54,563 nucleotides of DNA from Clostridium sp. OF03-18AA (lineage in GTDB: Bacteria > Bacillota > Clostridia > Lachnospirales > Lachnospiraceae): the NCBI RefSeq assembly GCF_003478035.1, contig NZ_QUEP01000019.1, forward strand, positions 1 to 54,563, written 5' to 3'. How positions within the stretch are numbered: position 1 is the stretch's first letter; each line of letters starts with the position of its first letter. The position numbers and the translations under genes are program-made. Below are positions 1-9,600 of the stretch, in pieces. The notes below the pieces were generated by a model. The model was given only the letters and a program-made list of their open reading frames with translations, was not told the DNA's origin and searched no databases.

Positions 1-63
1 AACAGTTATTAAATTTCTTAAAACAGGTGAAATCTCAATCGAAATTTATAAAGGAGAATATTG

Positions 64-666
64 ATGAAATTATTTTTATGTTCGCACTTTTCAAGTGTAG
101 GAAGTCTGATAAAGGAAGAAATTGAAAATAAGAAAGTCGCATTTATTCCAACAGCTTCGCTGCGTGAAGGCTACACCGGTTATGTCGGCTCGGCTCGAAA
201 ATTATTCAAAAAGTTGGGAGCAATCGTAACTGAAATTGATATTTCAACGGAGGCTTATTCAACGATACAGTCTGTTTTTGAAGAAGCAGATGTGATATAT
301 TTTACCGGCGGAAATTCTTTCTTTCTTATGGACCAGCTCCGTAAAACGGGAACTGATGGACTGCTGAAAAAGGAATTGGCAAATGGAAAATTGATGATCG
401 GCGAGTCGGCAGGCGCAATTATATGCGCTCCAAGCATCCAATATATCGAGCAAATGGATGAAAAGCCGGAGGACTACTCACAAGAAGATGATGCAGGGCT
501 TGATTTGATTGATTTCTATGTTCTTCCGCATTATCTTACAGCACCATTTAAGAAAGTTACCGAGAAAATAATGACTGAGTTTTCGGATTTGAATCTATGC
601 CCAATTAACAACCGTCAGGGAATTGTAATTGATGGTGAAGATTCAAAGGTTATTTGCAAAGACTAA
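64..666 (+). CDS. Peptidase E-like (S51 family) serine hydrolase
   Basis: A 200-residue cytosolic protein of the peptidase S51 (dipeptidase E) class, which belongs to the glutamine-amidotransferase-like fold. The nucleophile elbow G-E-S-A-G-A is visible with Ser115, preceded by the glycine-rich strand YFTGGN and followed by a histidine in LPHYLTAP that could complete the catalytic set. The family cleaves Asp-X dipeptides, but many Firmicute members have no known substrate. The ATG at 64 is preferred over the adjacent TTG at 61 because AAAGGAG at 50-56 is then well placed. The region is AT-rich compared with what follows and there is no partner gene, so it probably belongs to the host chromosome or an older insertion. 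The family call is firm; the substrate is unknown. Confidence 0.8.
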   Translation: MKLFLCSHFSSVGSLIKEEIENKKVAFIPTASLREGYTGYVGSARKLFKKLGAIVTEIDISTEAYSTIQSVFEEADVIYFTGGNSFFLMDQLRKTGTDGLLKKELANGKLMIGESAGAIICAPSIQYIEQMDEKPEDYSQEDDAGLDLIDFYVLPHYLTAPFKKVTEKIMTEFSDLNLCPINNRQGIVIDGEDSKVICKD

Positions 667-973
667 TTTGAAAATTCAAGTTTGTCAATTACAGGTGACA
701 TTGAAGGAATATCACTACACATAGCAAATGATTTGCTGCTTTTTATTTTTATCAGGGTAGTCCATAGTGGGCTGCCTTTTGTTATACAAAATGGAGACAA
801 TCAGGGAATCTGTAAAAAGAGGCATGGGCGGCGCAATTTACGGTATTGCAAGTGTTACTATATTTGTTAGATTTTTACAAACATACCCTGTACACAAAAA
901 TTTCACTTGTAATCTGGCAGTATATCGACTACACTTTACACATTCCAATCTGATAGGAAGGATAAGAAAGAAT
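667..973. other. Gene-free stretch between peptidase and lipoprotein genes
   Basis: About 300 bases. An open frame runs through the right half into the PepSY gene, but it lacks a ribosome site and its translation resembles nothing. I see no convincing promoter, terminator or repeat. Confidence 0.5.
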
Positions 974-1825
974 ATGAGAAAGAAATGGATTTTTACCGGA
1001 GCGGCATTTGCACTTGCAATGACCCTGACCGGATGCAGAGATAATGCGGCAGCCAGTATTCCGCAGCAAAGCAGCCAGGAGCAGACGAAGGAGCAGACAC
1101 AGATGATCCCTATGGAGGAGGCACAGGAAGCGGCGTTAAAAGCAGCGGATATTGTAGCGGCAGATGCAGACATTTCAGCCACGACCTTAAGTGAGGTGGC
1201 GGGAGTGGCCTGCTATAAGGTGGAATTTACTTCCGGAGAGTATGCCTACGCCTACACGATCAATGCAGAGACAGGAGCTGTCATGGAAATGAGCAGCCAA
1301 GAACAGAATGCGCAGGCTTCCGGGACACAGACGGAGACGGCAGACCCCGCTGCCCCTGCTCCGGCACAGAATGCAACAGGTACCGGAACCGTGGATGAAG
1401 CAGCAGCACAGAAGATCGCACTGGAGCATGCCGGAGTGAAGGCAGCGGATGCAACGATCACCAAGTCAAAGCTTGACTATGAAGACGGACGTCAGGTATA
1501 TGACATTGAATGGTATGCAGGCGGTGCAAAGTATGACTATGAGATTGCGACAGACACCGGAGAGATCATCAGCTCCGCATATGAAGAAAAAACGATGGGA
1601 GCAGACAGCAAGAACGTTACGGTCAGTGAGGCAGATGCAAAGAAAACAGCCCTTGACCGTGTAAGCGGAGCAACGGACAAGGATCTCTACGAATGGAAGC
1701 TTGATTATGATGACGGACGTCCGGAATACGAAGGAAAGATCATCTACGGTGGAACGGAATACGAATTCACGATTGATGCAGCGACCGGATCCGTAATGGA
1801 GTGGGATGCTGAGAAGGTCCGTTAA
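974..1825 (+). CDS. Lipoprotein with three PepSY-like repeats
   Basis: A 283-residue secreted lipoprotein. It starts with a basic residue pair, a hydrophobic core and a lipobox LTGC, so Cys21 would be lipidated and the protein tethered to the outer face of the membrane. After a Gln/Glu/Thr-rich linker come three repeats of about 65 residues. Each begins with a D/E-E-A...A..ALE helix and ends in a Y-(D/E)-(Y/F)-x-I-(D/N)-A-x-T-G strand, the PepSY pattern. PepSY domains are thought to inhibit peptidases or sense envelope state; no target is evident here. The ATG at 974 follows AGGAAGGATAAG, and the longer upstream reading in the same frame has no signal peptide, so it is rejected. Composition is Ala- and Glu-rich. 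Confidence 0.85.
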   Translation: MRKKWIFTGAAFALAMTLTGCRDNAAASIPQQSSQEQTKEQTQMIPMEEAQEAALKAADIVAADADISATTLSEVAGVACYKVEFTSGEYAYAYTINAETGAVMEMSSQEQNAQASGTQTETADPAAPAPAQNATGTGTVDEAAAQKIALEHAGVKAADATITKSKLDYEDGRQVYDIEWYAGGAKYDYEIATDTGEIISSAYEEKTMGADSKNVTVSEADAKKTALDRVSGATDKDLYEWKLDYDDGRPEYEGKIIYGGTEYEFTIDAATGSVMEWDAEKVR

Positions 1826-1926
1826 GACAGACAGGAGAAGTAGTTGTGTACAAAGATTATCAATGACCAGTTAACAGATTTATTTTATAACTTTATCGAG
1901 ATGGAAGACCGTATTGCGGCCAATGA

Positions 1927-2217
1927 CCGGTAGAAATTGTGAATTTGTTTAAAAATCATCCACGAGGCACATACGATCTTATTTTGATGGATATTATGAT
2001 GCCAAACATGGATGGACACCAAGCAGCAAAAGCCATTCGAGCCTTGGGTATAGAGCGGTCCGATGCAGTTACGATTCCAATTATAGCTTTGTCTGCAAAT
2101 GCTTTTATAGATGATATTCAGGAATCCTTGAATTCAGGCATGAATGACCATATTTCCAAGCCGATTAACATGGAGGAATTAATCGATACCATCACTAAAT
2201 GCATTAAACACGATTAG
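1927..2217 (+). pseudogene. Response-regulator receiver domain, C-terminal remnant
   Basis: The frame opens right after a stop at 1924 and reads into the second half of a receiver domain: DLILMDIMMPNMDG holds the phospho-acceptor Asp, IIALSAN the switch Ser/Thr strand, and SKPIN the conserved Lys. The N-terminal acidic pocket and any kinase or output domain are missing. This type of receiver usually ends a hybrid histidine kinase. A GTG at 1939 could serve as a start but has no good ribosome site. Just upstream, 1849-1935 is a second short open stretch in another frame (reading DLFYNFIEMEDRI) that also ends abruptly. The two pieces meet at about 1924, so this looks like a recombination scar and not a working gene. 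Confidence 0.7.
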
Positions 2218-2544
2218 GAAAACAAAGAAGTTAATTCTGATGAAAAGTTTGCACTGGTCTTGTCGGATGCGAAAGCGCAAGTTTCCTATGATTATGATAC
2301 GGGTCGCATCACCACATTTCTTATCAGCACCCAGCACCAGTAGGACACCTCCGTTATGGATATTCGCCCGCTGGCGGAAGCTGTCATGGAAACCGCCGGA
2401 AAGATCAAGAACGACAATATGTCCGATCAGGATTTCTACAAATTCCAGTTTGTAGACCTAAAACAGAATACCGTTCCTTATATAGCAGTCATGCGCTTCG
2501 GTGCCTGGCTGCTAATTTTTTGTGAAAGGAGCAGTATCGAATGA
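2218..2544 (+). pseudogene. Amber-interrupted gene fragment, faintly MetK-like
   Basis: In the same frame as the receiver remnant, and directly after its stop, the sequence reads on as coding-like protein to 2340. It meets a TAG at 2341, then continues in frame as coding-like protein to 2544, overlapping the topB start. The first part contains DAKAQVSYDYDTG and LISTQHQ, which resemble the central strand of S-adenosylmethionine synthetase (…DGKxQVTVEY…STQH). The second part (MDIRPLAEAVMETAGKI) does not match that family clearly. There is no ribosome site. It is probably a decayed gene at the truncated left edge of the ICE; the identity is uncertain. Confidence 0.4.
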
Positions 2545-4619
2545 AGCTTGTATTAGCGGAAAAGCCCTCAGTTGCCATGAGTCTCTCGAAGGTGATCGGA
2601 GCAAATCAGCGAGGGGACGGTTATATGGAGGGCAATGGTTACCTTATCAGCTGGTGTGTGGGGCATCTGGTGGAACTTTCCCAGCCGGAAGCCTATGATG
2701 AAAAATATGCTAAGTGGAGATATGATGATCTTCCAATTTTGCCGGAACATTGGCAGTATCAGGTGTCCGCCAGCACGAAAAAGCAGTTTGGAATCCTGAA
2801 AAAGCTCATGCAGCGGAAAGATGTGGAGAGCCTGATCTGTGCAACCGATGCAGGGCGTGAGGGAGAACTGATTTTCCGACTGGTTTACCATCAGTGCGGC
2901 TGCAAAAAGCCGGTGGAACGACTTTGGATTTCCTCGATGGAGGACAGTGCTATCCGGGAAGGCTTTCAGAAGCTCAGACCGGGAACAGAATATGATGCCT
3001 TATATGAGGCGGCTTTATGCCGGGAGCGTGCCGACTGGATTGTCGGAATCAACGCCACCCGGCTTTTCTCATGTCTGTATGGGCAGACCCTGAATGTGGG
3101 GCGCGTAATGACACCAACGCTTGCGATGGTGGTCATGCGGGATGCAGCAATCCGGGCTTTCAAGCCAGAGCCGTTCTACTCGGCAGAATTGACATTCCGG
3201 GATTTTCAAGCAGGTGGTGAGCGGATGAAAGAAAAAGCAGAAGCAGAAAAACTGGTGGCAGAGTGCTGTCAGGCAGGTAGTGCCATCATTACTAAGGTGG
3301 AGCAGAAAGAAAAATCAGAGAAGCCCCCGGCATTGTTTGATCTGACCTCGCTTCAGAGAGAAGCAAACCGGCAGCTGGGATTCACTGCCCAGCAGACCTT
3401 GGATTACACGCAGGCTCTGTACGAGAAGAAACTCGTGACCTATCCCCGTACCGACAGCCGGTATCTGACGGATGATATGGCACCGCTTGTGCCGGAACTT
3501 GTTTCCGTGATTCAGCAGAGCTTTCAAATTCAGCCGGATGCACCGGCACCGGTGAATGCAGCACAGGTCATCAATTCCAAGAAAGTCACCGATCATCATG
3601 CCATAATCCCCACAAAAACAGCAGCGGGTTATGACATTTCCTCTCTTCCCAGTGGAGAACAGGCGATTCTTACCATGCTGGCGGTGCGGCTGATTTGTGC
3701 AGTCGGAACACTTTGCCGCTATGCAGAAACCATAGTGGAAGCAGAATGCGCCGATCAGAAGTTCCGTACAAAAGGCAAAACAGTCACGGATATGGGATGG
3801 AGACAGTATGCAGAAAAGACGAGTGAAGATGCTGAGAAACATGCGGAGACGGGTGATTTTCCGGAGCTTTCGGAAGGCATGACACTGGAACTTGCCGGTG
3901 TCGATCTGAAAGAAGGTAAGACCAGCCCACCCAAGAGGTTTACCGAAGATCTTCTGCTTTCAGCAATGGAAAGTGCCAGCTCGGATGAATTTCCGGATGG
4001 CGTAGAGCGAAAAGGCATCGGCACACCGGCCACACGCGCTGCTATCATCGAAAAACTGGTGCAGAAAGGCTTTATCGAGCGCAGGGGCGATAAGAAAACA
4101 AAATACCTTTTCTCTACGGATAAGGGAAATGCGTTGGTGACGGTGGTGCCGGAACAGATTCAGTCCCCGTCCATGACGGCAGACTGGGAGGAAAAACTGC
4201 TGAAAATAGAACATGGCGAGTATGACAGCGATGCCTTTATGGAAGAAATCAGCAGCATGGTCAGCGGACTTGTAAAAACCTACGAGGCTGTGAAAGGTGC
4301 CGATGTTCTGATGCAGCCGGAACGCAAAGTCATTGGCTCCTGTCCCGCCTGCGGCAGTGATGTCTGTGAAACGGCCAAGGGTTGGTTTTGCAGGGATAAG
4401 AACTGTAAATTTGCACTCTGGAAGGAAAACAGATTCTTTCAGACACTGGGAAAGCAGATGACAGAGGAACTGGCAAAGCAACTGGTAAATCAGGGAAAAG
4501 CACGGCTTACCCATTGCTATTCCAAGAAGTCCAATCGTTACTATGACACAACCGTTCATGTAGAGACCGGCGAGGACGGTGCAGCAGCATTTAAGCTGGA
4601 GTTTGGAGGTAAAAAATGA
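2541..4619 (+). CDS. topB: DNA topoisomerase III, ICE type
   Basis: A 692-residue type IA topoisomerase, which cuts one strand and passes another and in ICEs is thought to help process transfer DNA. The TOPRIM start KLVLAEKPSVA is at the N-terminus, with the acidic pair in ATDAGREGE. The catalytic tyrosine is Tyr301 in TYPRTDSRYL. The C-terminus holds a four-cysteine zinc ribbon (CPACGSD near residue 601, then C..D.NC). The length is typical for topB of Tn1549-like elements. The ATG at 2541 follows AAAGGAG. The stop overlaps the next ATG (ATGA at 4616), so translation is coupled. In intact relatives VirB4, VirD4 and NlpC/p60 genes precede this gene; here only debris does. Confidence 0.95.
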   Translation: MKLVLAEKPSVAMSLSKVIGANQRGDGYMEGNGYLISWCVGHLVELSQPEAYDEKYAKWRYDDLPILPEHWQYQVSASTKKQFGILKKLMQRKDVESLICATDAGREGELIFRLVYHQCGCKKPVERLWISSMEDSAIREGFQKLRPGTEYDALYEAALCRERADWIVGINATRLFSCLYGQTLNVGRVMTPTLAMVVMRDAAIRAFKPEPFYSAELTFRDFQAGGERMKEKAEAEKLVAECCQAGSAIITKVEQKEKSEKPPALFDLTSLQREANRQLGFTAQQTLDYTQALYEKKLVTYPRTDSRYLTDDMAPLVPELVSVIQQSFQIQPDAPAPVNAAQVINSKKVTDHHAIIPTKTAAGYDISSLPSGEQAILTMLAVRLICAVGTLCRYAETIVEAECADQKFRTKGKTVTDMGWRQYAEKTSEDAEKHAETGDFPELSEGMTLELAGVDLKEGKTSPPKRFTEDLLLSAMESASSDEFPDGVERKGIGTPATRAAIIEKLVQKGFIERRGDKKTKYLFSTDKGNALVTVVPEQIQSPSMTADWEEKLLKIEHGEYDSDAFMEEISSMVSGLVKTYEAVKGADVLMQPERKVIGSCPACGSDVCETAKGWFCRDKNCKFALWKENRFFQTLGKQMTEELAKQLVNQGKARLTHCYSKKSNRYYDTTVHVETGEDGAAAFKLEFGGKK

Positions 4620-5503
4620 GCATGAAAATGATGAATGCAGCTTATCTGGTGGATAATGTCGCTCTGCTTTCCTTGCAGGAAAAGCAGGAGGGCGTGGAAT
4701 TCCATTGCTTTGATATGGACAGAAAGGTGCAGATTGCCGAGGGACACATTGGCTGGGATATGTTGGATAAACAGCCGTTTTCTACTCTCGAAGAAAGCGC
4801 GAGGGTGGCAGCACTCAAGGAGATTCCCCAGCTTGCTGGTCTTACCGTTGCGCCGGTAGCCCCGGAGATGCTGGAGCAGATGCGCGGCGGCAGAAAGGTT
4901 CTTTGGCAGATGAAAAAGGCTGATCCTGAACTGGAGAATGCTAAAAATATCCGGTTTATCACCAGCAGCTACGAGGATCGGTTCAAAATTCCGGATGGCA
5001 GCGCGGTGGAGATCAAGTATCCGAATCGGAAGTTTTCGGCCCGCTGCGAATATATGGACGAATATCATTTGCGCCTGGGGTATGATGTTCTGCACATCTG
5101 TCAGCTGGCAGAAATGCTGGAACGCGGTGGCGGTACATGCCGACCGGAGCCGCTGATTACGGAAGAACGCAGCGCATGGGATTTGGGAAGCAAGGGCTTT
5201 CTCTCCATTCAAACCTGTGAGGACGGTTACGACTATACCTTATATCATAAGGACTTCACGGAAATTGACGGCGGACAGATCGACAACCCGGAAATCAGCA
5301 TGAATGCAGCCAGAGACCAGATTCTTTCGGATTATGGATTCGGTGGCCACACCATGACGCGGATTGATTATGACGAACTTTGTGATCGTGCAGAGGATGC
5401 AGAAATCAGCAGACGGGAATCTGTGATGGGTAAACTCTCGGATTTGTCTTCCAGAACGGATACGCCGGTGAAAGCTGCTAAGGCGAAGGAGGCGGAGCGA
5501 TGA
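4616..5503 (+). CDS. ICE conserved protein of unknown function
   Basis: A 295-residue protein encoded directly after topB by ATGA overlap. It is acidic, with no signal peptide or membrane segment. An N-terminal part of about 100 residues (from YLVDNVALLSL) is followed by a region with DGSAVEIKYPNRKF and YHLRLGYDVLHICQLAE, and a charged tail. I recognise it only as a protein that recurs at this position in Tn1549-like ICEs; I cannot name a reaction. Its place between topoisomerase III and the YodL-type protein suggests a role in conjugative DNA processing or host take-over. Base composition and codon use match its neighbours. Confidence 0.75.
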   Translation: MSMKMMNAAYLVDNVALLSLQEKQEGVEFHCFDMDRKVQIAEGHIGWDMLDKQPFSTLEESARVAALKEIPQLAGLTVAPVAPEMLEQMRGGRKVLWQMKKADPELENAKNIRFITSSYEDRFKIPDGSAVEIKYPNRKFSARCEYMDEYHLRLGYDVLHICQLAEMLERGGGTCRPEPLITEERSAWDLGSKGFLSIQTCEDGYDYTLYHKDFTEIDGGQIDNPEISMNAARDQILSDYGFGGHTMTRIDYDELCDRAEDAEISRRESVMGKLSDLSSRTDTPVKAAKAKEAER

Positions 5504-5808
5504 AATATAAGCTTACGAAGGCAGAGCAGGAAACCGTCATCAATTTTGACAATGAACTGGATACTGCCAGTATTTACACCCATGACAGCCGCCTGATTAA
5601 GAAGCTCCGGGAACTGCGAAAACAGTATCCGGAGCAGTTTATTTTGGAGCACCGGGAGCATGGGTCGGTCACTTATACGATTCCGAAACGCTGTGTTGGT
5701 ATCCGACCGCCGTACAGTGAAAAGCGGCGGGAACAGCAACGACAGGAAGCAAAGGAAAACGGCCTGCCGTTTATGGAGAAGGGAGAAATGAACGATGGCA
5801 AGAATTGA
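5500..5808 (+). CDS. Small basic ICE protein, unknown function
   Basis: A 102-residue, strongly charged protein coupled to the gene before it by ATGA overlap at 5500. It begins MKYKLTKAEQETVINFDNE, has predicted helices rich in Lys, Arg and Glu, and ends in a KRREQQRQEAKENG segment. The N-terminal pattern (KLTKAEQET.I.....D..A...T......KL) recurs in ICE proteins found between topB and the helicase. No catalytic motif is visible; nucleic-acid binding is possible from the charge but not shown. It overlaps the next gene by 14 bases, so the whole set looks like one transcript. Confidence 0.75.
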   Translation: MKYKLTKAEQETVINFDNELDTASIYTHDSRLIKKLRELRKQYPEQFILEHREHGSVTYTIPKRCVGIRPPYSEKRREQQRQEAKENGLPFMEKGEMNDGKN

Positions 5809-6388
5809 AAAATGGGATGAAGTGCATGGAAATCAGGCACCGGACGAAAGAATGATGGCATTTCTCGACAGCGCTACCGACCAGTATGCGATTTTGCAGC
5901 TTCGCCGCATCGAGGATACGGTATATGAACGCTTTTCGTCTATGCGCGAACTGGAACGGATGGGGCTGGAACCGGATATTGACCATTATGAAGTGGTTTA
6001 TACGGCTCCGCTGCTTCCCTACAAGGATCAGAATACGATGTTGGAGGAACTGTATGCGAAATTCAATGTTTCCCGCCCTGATGATTTTACTGGGCATAGT
6101 CTTTCTGTGTCTGACATCGTGGCTTTACGGCAGAATGGTGTTGTAAGCTGTCACTATGTGGATTCCATCGGCTTCCAGGAGCTGCCCGGATTTTTGAAAC
6201 CGGAGAATTATCTGAAAGCCGCAGAAATGGCAATGGAAGACGATTACGGTATGATTGACGGCGTAATCAATAACGGAAAGAAGGAAGAACCGGCGGAGAA
6301 AGCATCGGTTCTGGATCAGCTGAAGGAAAAGCAGGAGGCGGTGCCGCCTGCGCCGCCTCGTAGGTGCTGCGAAGAAAAGGAGTTATAA
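5795..6388 (+). CDS. YodL-domain / DUF4316 ICE protein
   Basis: A 197-residue soluble protein. Residues of about 30-125 match the YodL-type domain, with a YAILQLRR strand, a central VVYTAPL and the hallmark DDFTGHSLSVSDIV near residue 105. Next comes YYVDS-like HYVDSIGFQELPGF and the DUF4316 signature ENYLKAAEMAMEDDYGMIDGVINNG. The domain pair is common in Tn1549-like ICEs between topB and the helicase, often together with anti-restriction proteins; its function is not established. The last residues (PPRRCCEEKEL) look less conserved and may be a drifted tail. The stop is followed immediately by the next ATG. Confidence 0.8.
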   Translation: MARIEKWDEVHGNQAPDERMMAFLDSATDQYAILQLRRIEDTVYERFSSMRELERMGLEPDIDHYEVVYTAPLLPYKDQNTMLEELYAKFNVSRPDDFTGHSLSVSDIVALRQNGVVSCHYVDSIGFQELPGFLKPENYLKAAEMAMEDDYGMIDGVINNGKKEEPAEKASVLDQLKEKQEAVPPAPPRRCCEEKEL

Positions 6389-6595
6389 ATGCGTTTTACG
6401 GATGACGAATGGATGCTCATGATGCTTTACAGCCCTGGCACACGGACAGGGCTGATTGCAGAGCTTCAGATGATGCAGAAAAGTCTGACCGGCAGAGATA
6501 GAAACCTGCGCAGGTGGACGGCCTCGCTGCTTGCAAAACTGGCAGAGATGACGGATGCAGAATATGAAGCACTGGATTTGTATCCAGACGAATAA
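6389..6595 (+). CDS. Transposon-transfer assisting protein (TTRAP-like)
   Basis: A 68-residue protein that starts right after the stop of the YodL gene. The pattern FTDDEW.LMMLYSPGTRTGLI at the start and the tail MTDAEYEALDLYPDE are those I associate with the small TTRAP family of clostridial conjugative transposons. The name comes from association with transfer; the mechanism is not known. There is no membrane segment, and the protein is acidic overall and mostly helical. It sits in the same transcript as topB and the helicase. Confidence 0.75.
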   Translation: MRFTDDEWMLMMLYSPGTRTGLIAELQMMQKSLTGRDRNLRRWTASLLAKLAEMTDAEYEALDLYPDE

Positions 6596-6615
6596 AGGAG
6601 AGGAGGAAAAAATAG

Positions 6616-9600
6616 ATGATGACGAAAACGGCTTATTATATGCAGATGGCGCAGGAAGCTGCGGCACAGATCACTGGTAGCAAAGAGCAGTGGACAGCGT
6701 TTCTGACCACATCCGCACGGCTTTATAAGTATCCTTTTGCGGAGCAGCTGATGATCTATAAGCAGAGACCAGAAGCGACGGCCTGTGCAGAGTACGATCT
6801 CTGGAATGATCGGATGAACCGCTATGTGAAGCGTGGCTCCAAGGGCATTGCTCTTTTGGACATGCGCGGCGAGCAGCCGAAACTGCGGTATGTATTTGAT
6901 GTGGCAGATACCGGAGAACGGAAGAATTCCCGACCGGTACAGCTCTGGAAAATGAATGCGGAGCATGAGCAGCCAATCATTCGCGCACTGGATGCAGCAT
7001 TTGATGTTCCTGCCGGTGCTGGGTCTCTGGAAAATCATATCATGGAAGCGGCAGAACGCCTTGCAAGGGATTACTGGGAGGAAAACCGCAGGCAGATCAG
7101 TGACATCGTTGCAGATTCCTATCTGGAAGGATATGATGAACTCAACATCGGAGCTTCCTTTAAGAGAGCTGCCGCTGTCAGCATCGCATATTCCGTCTTT
7201 ACCCGGACGGTGGGCAATGCAGATGACTATTTTGAGCACGAGGATTTTCTGGACATCTTTGATTTTAATACGCAGGTTGCCGCCAATGTGCTGGGAACTG
7301 CGGTCAGCGAAATGTCCAGCCAGATCTTCCGGGAAATTGAACGCACGATCCGAACCTATGAAAGAGATAAGCAGGCAGAAAGGAGCCAAAACTATGATGG
7401 AGCTGAATTACACGAAGAACGGCGATTACCTGATTCCGGATATCCAGTTGTCGGTGCAGGAACAGAAGCCCCTGGGCAAGTACGGGAGGATGCGCAGAGC
7501 GTTTCTGCAGGAGAACAACACGCTGCTGTACAATCACCTGATCCTGACCGAGAAGCTGTACCCGCACCTGTGGGAGATTCAGGAGACCGCGACCGCACGG
7601 ATGGAGCAGATGATGGCGGATCTTCTGAAAGCGAATCCGGCACCGGACAAGAAATCGAACCAGATGGCCTGGGTGCAGCACATGAACATGCTGAGAGCGC
7701 AGGCAGAGGAAGTTATTCTGACGGAACTTATCAACAGCTGAACTTTATGAGTCTGTTTCAGTCCGAAGCAGAGCAGATTCAGAAAATTGATGCGGCGGCA
7801 GAAAATACAGCCATAGAAGCGGAGAGCGAAAAGCCCTCCGCTTTTGTCATTTCTGAGGATGAAATCGACCGGATGCTGCGGACAGGCTCTAACTTTGAAG
7901 GCGGAAAAATCCGTATTTATGCACTGTATCAGCAGCAAGGGGATGCGAAAGAACGAGCGGCATTTCTGAAAGCGGAATATGGTCTCGGTGGTCACAGCTA
8001 TACCTTTATGGATGGCAGTCGTGGTTTTGCCGATTATAACGGGAAAGGCATTCTGCTTCGCAATTATGGCCATGACCGAGAAGTGCGCCTCACGTGGGCA
8101 GCGGTGGATAAGCGGTTAGACCGGCTTGTGGAAAATGATCAGTACCTGACCGCGCTGGAAATGGAAGAGTATCGGAAGCTGGAGCAGGAATACGGCGCGC
8201 CGCTTCCTATGCCGACTGCCGCCCATGTTTTTCCTCCAACACCACCGGAACGTTACGATACCGGAAATGAACGTGTGGACGATATGCTGAATACGGCTGC
8301 GGATATCTATGCCCGGAGTGAACTGGCAGCACCACAGCGGTTTACCGTGATGGAAACAGACGATGGCTATGCGGTCTGGGATGATATTCAGGATGGCATT
8401 CATGTAGAGCCGGATGGCGTCAGCGAAGAGTTTACCAGCGAATGGGAGGCGGAGACATACCGTCAGCAGCTGATTGAAAAAGTCCAGGAACGGGAAGCAA
8501 AAGACTGGCTCTATGTTGAGCAGAGTAAACAGAATTTGCAGCAGGACATTCCGTTCCCGGATACGGAATCCGAAGAAGCACCGGAACCGGCTCACGCAGG
8601 GACAGATCCTCTGGTGCTGGAAATGCAGGAACACGCCAGAGAACTTGCCAGAGAGTCAGGCTATGCACCGAATGAACGATTTGTGGTCACGATGACCGGC
8701 GAGAATTTCCCGGATTCTAAGGATGCGTTTGCCATTTGGGATTATGTTAAAGAAGAGTATTACGGATATTCGGACGGAAAAGTGCAGACATTTGCCGATT
8801 ATGTGAGTGCATCAGAGGCGTTGCAGGAGATTCGCGGCAGGAACATGGAGGCTGAAAAAGAGCCTGCAACTGTGCAGCCAGAACCCGCAGCTCCGGTGCA
8901 GCCGGATTATCGCGTTGGCGATACGCTGTATCTGGACGGAAAGGCATTTACGATTGAAAAAGTCGGGCTTTTCGATGTGGAACTTCGAGACCCGGATTCC
9001 GTGTATCCGATCTTCCGCTCGGAAAGCAAGGAAAATCTGGCAAGAATTTTGGGGCATGAGGAAAATGTTCACCTGCACAATCTGGTGGTTGATCTGAATT
9101 CTGGAAAAAAAGAAGCGTTCCGGGCAGGGCATGAAGCAAAACATGCGGAGAACTACCGCATCAACAGCTTTCACCTCGGCGAAGGCAGTCCTAAGCAGAA
9201 ATTCCGTGCCAACATGGATGCCATCTACACGCTGAAAGCCTTGGAAAACCAGCACAGGGATGCGACACCGGAGGAACAGGAAACACTGGCCAATTATGTC
9301 GGCTGGGGCGGGCTGGCAGATGCCTTTGACGCAGAGAAAACTGCCTGGGCAGGCGAATATAAGGAACTGAAAGCAGCTCTTACGGAAGAAGAATATGCCG
9401 CAGCCAGGGCTTCGACTCTGAATGCGCATTACACCAGCCCTACCGTGATCCGTGCAATCTATGAGGCATTGGACGGTATGGGATTTGAGAAAGGCAATAT
9501 TCTGGAACCGTCGATGGGTGTCGGCAACTTCTTCGGTATGCTGCCGGATTCCATGCTGGGAAGCAGACTGTATGGTGTGGAACTGGATTCCATCACCGGG

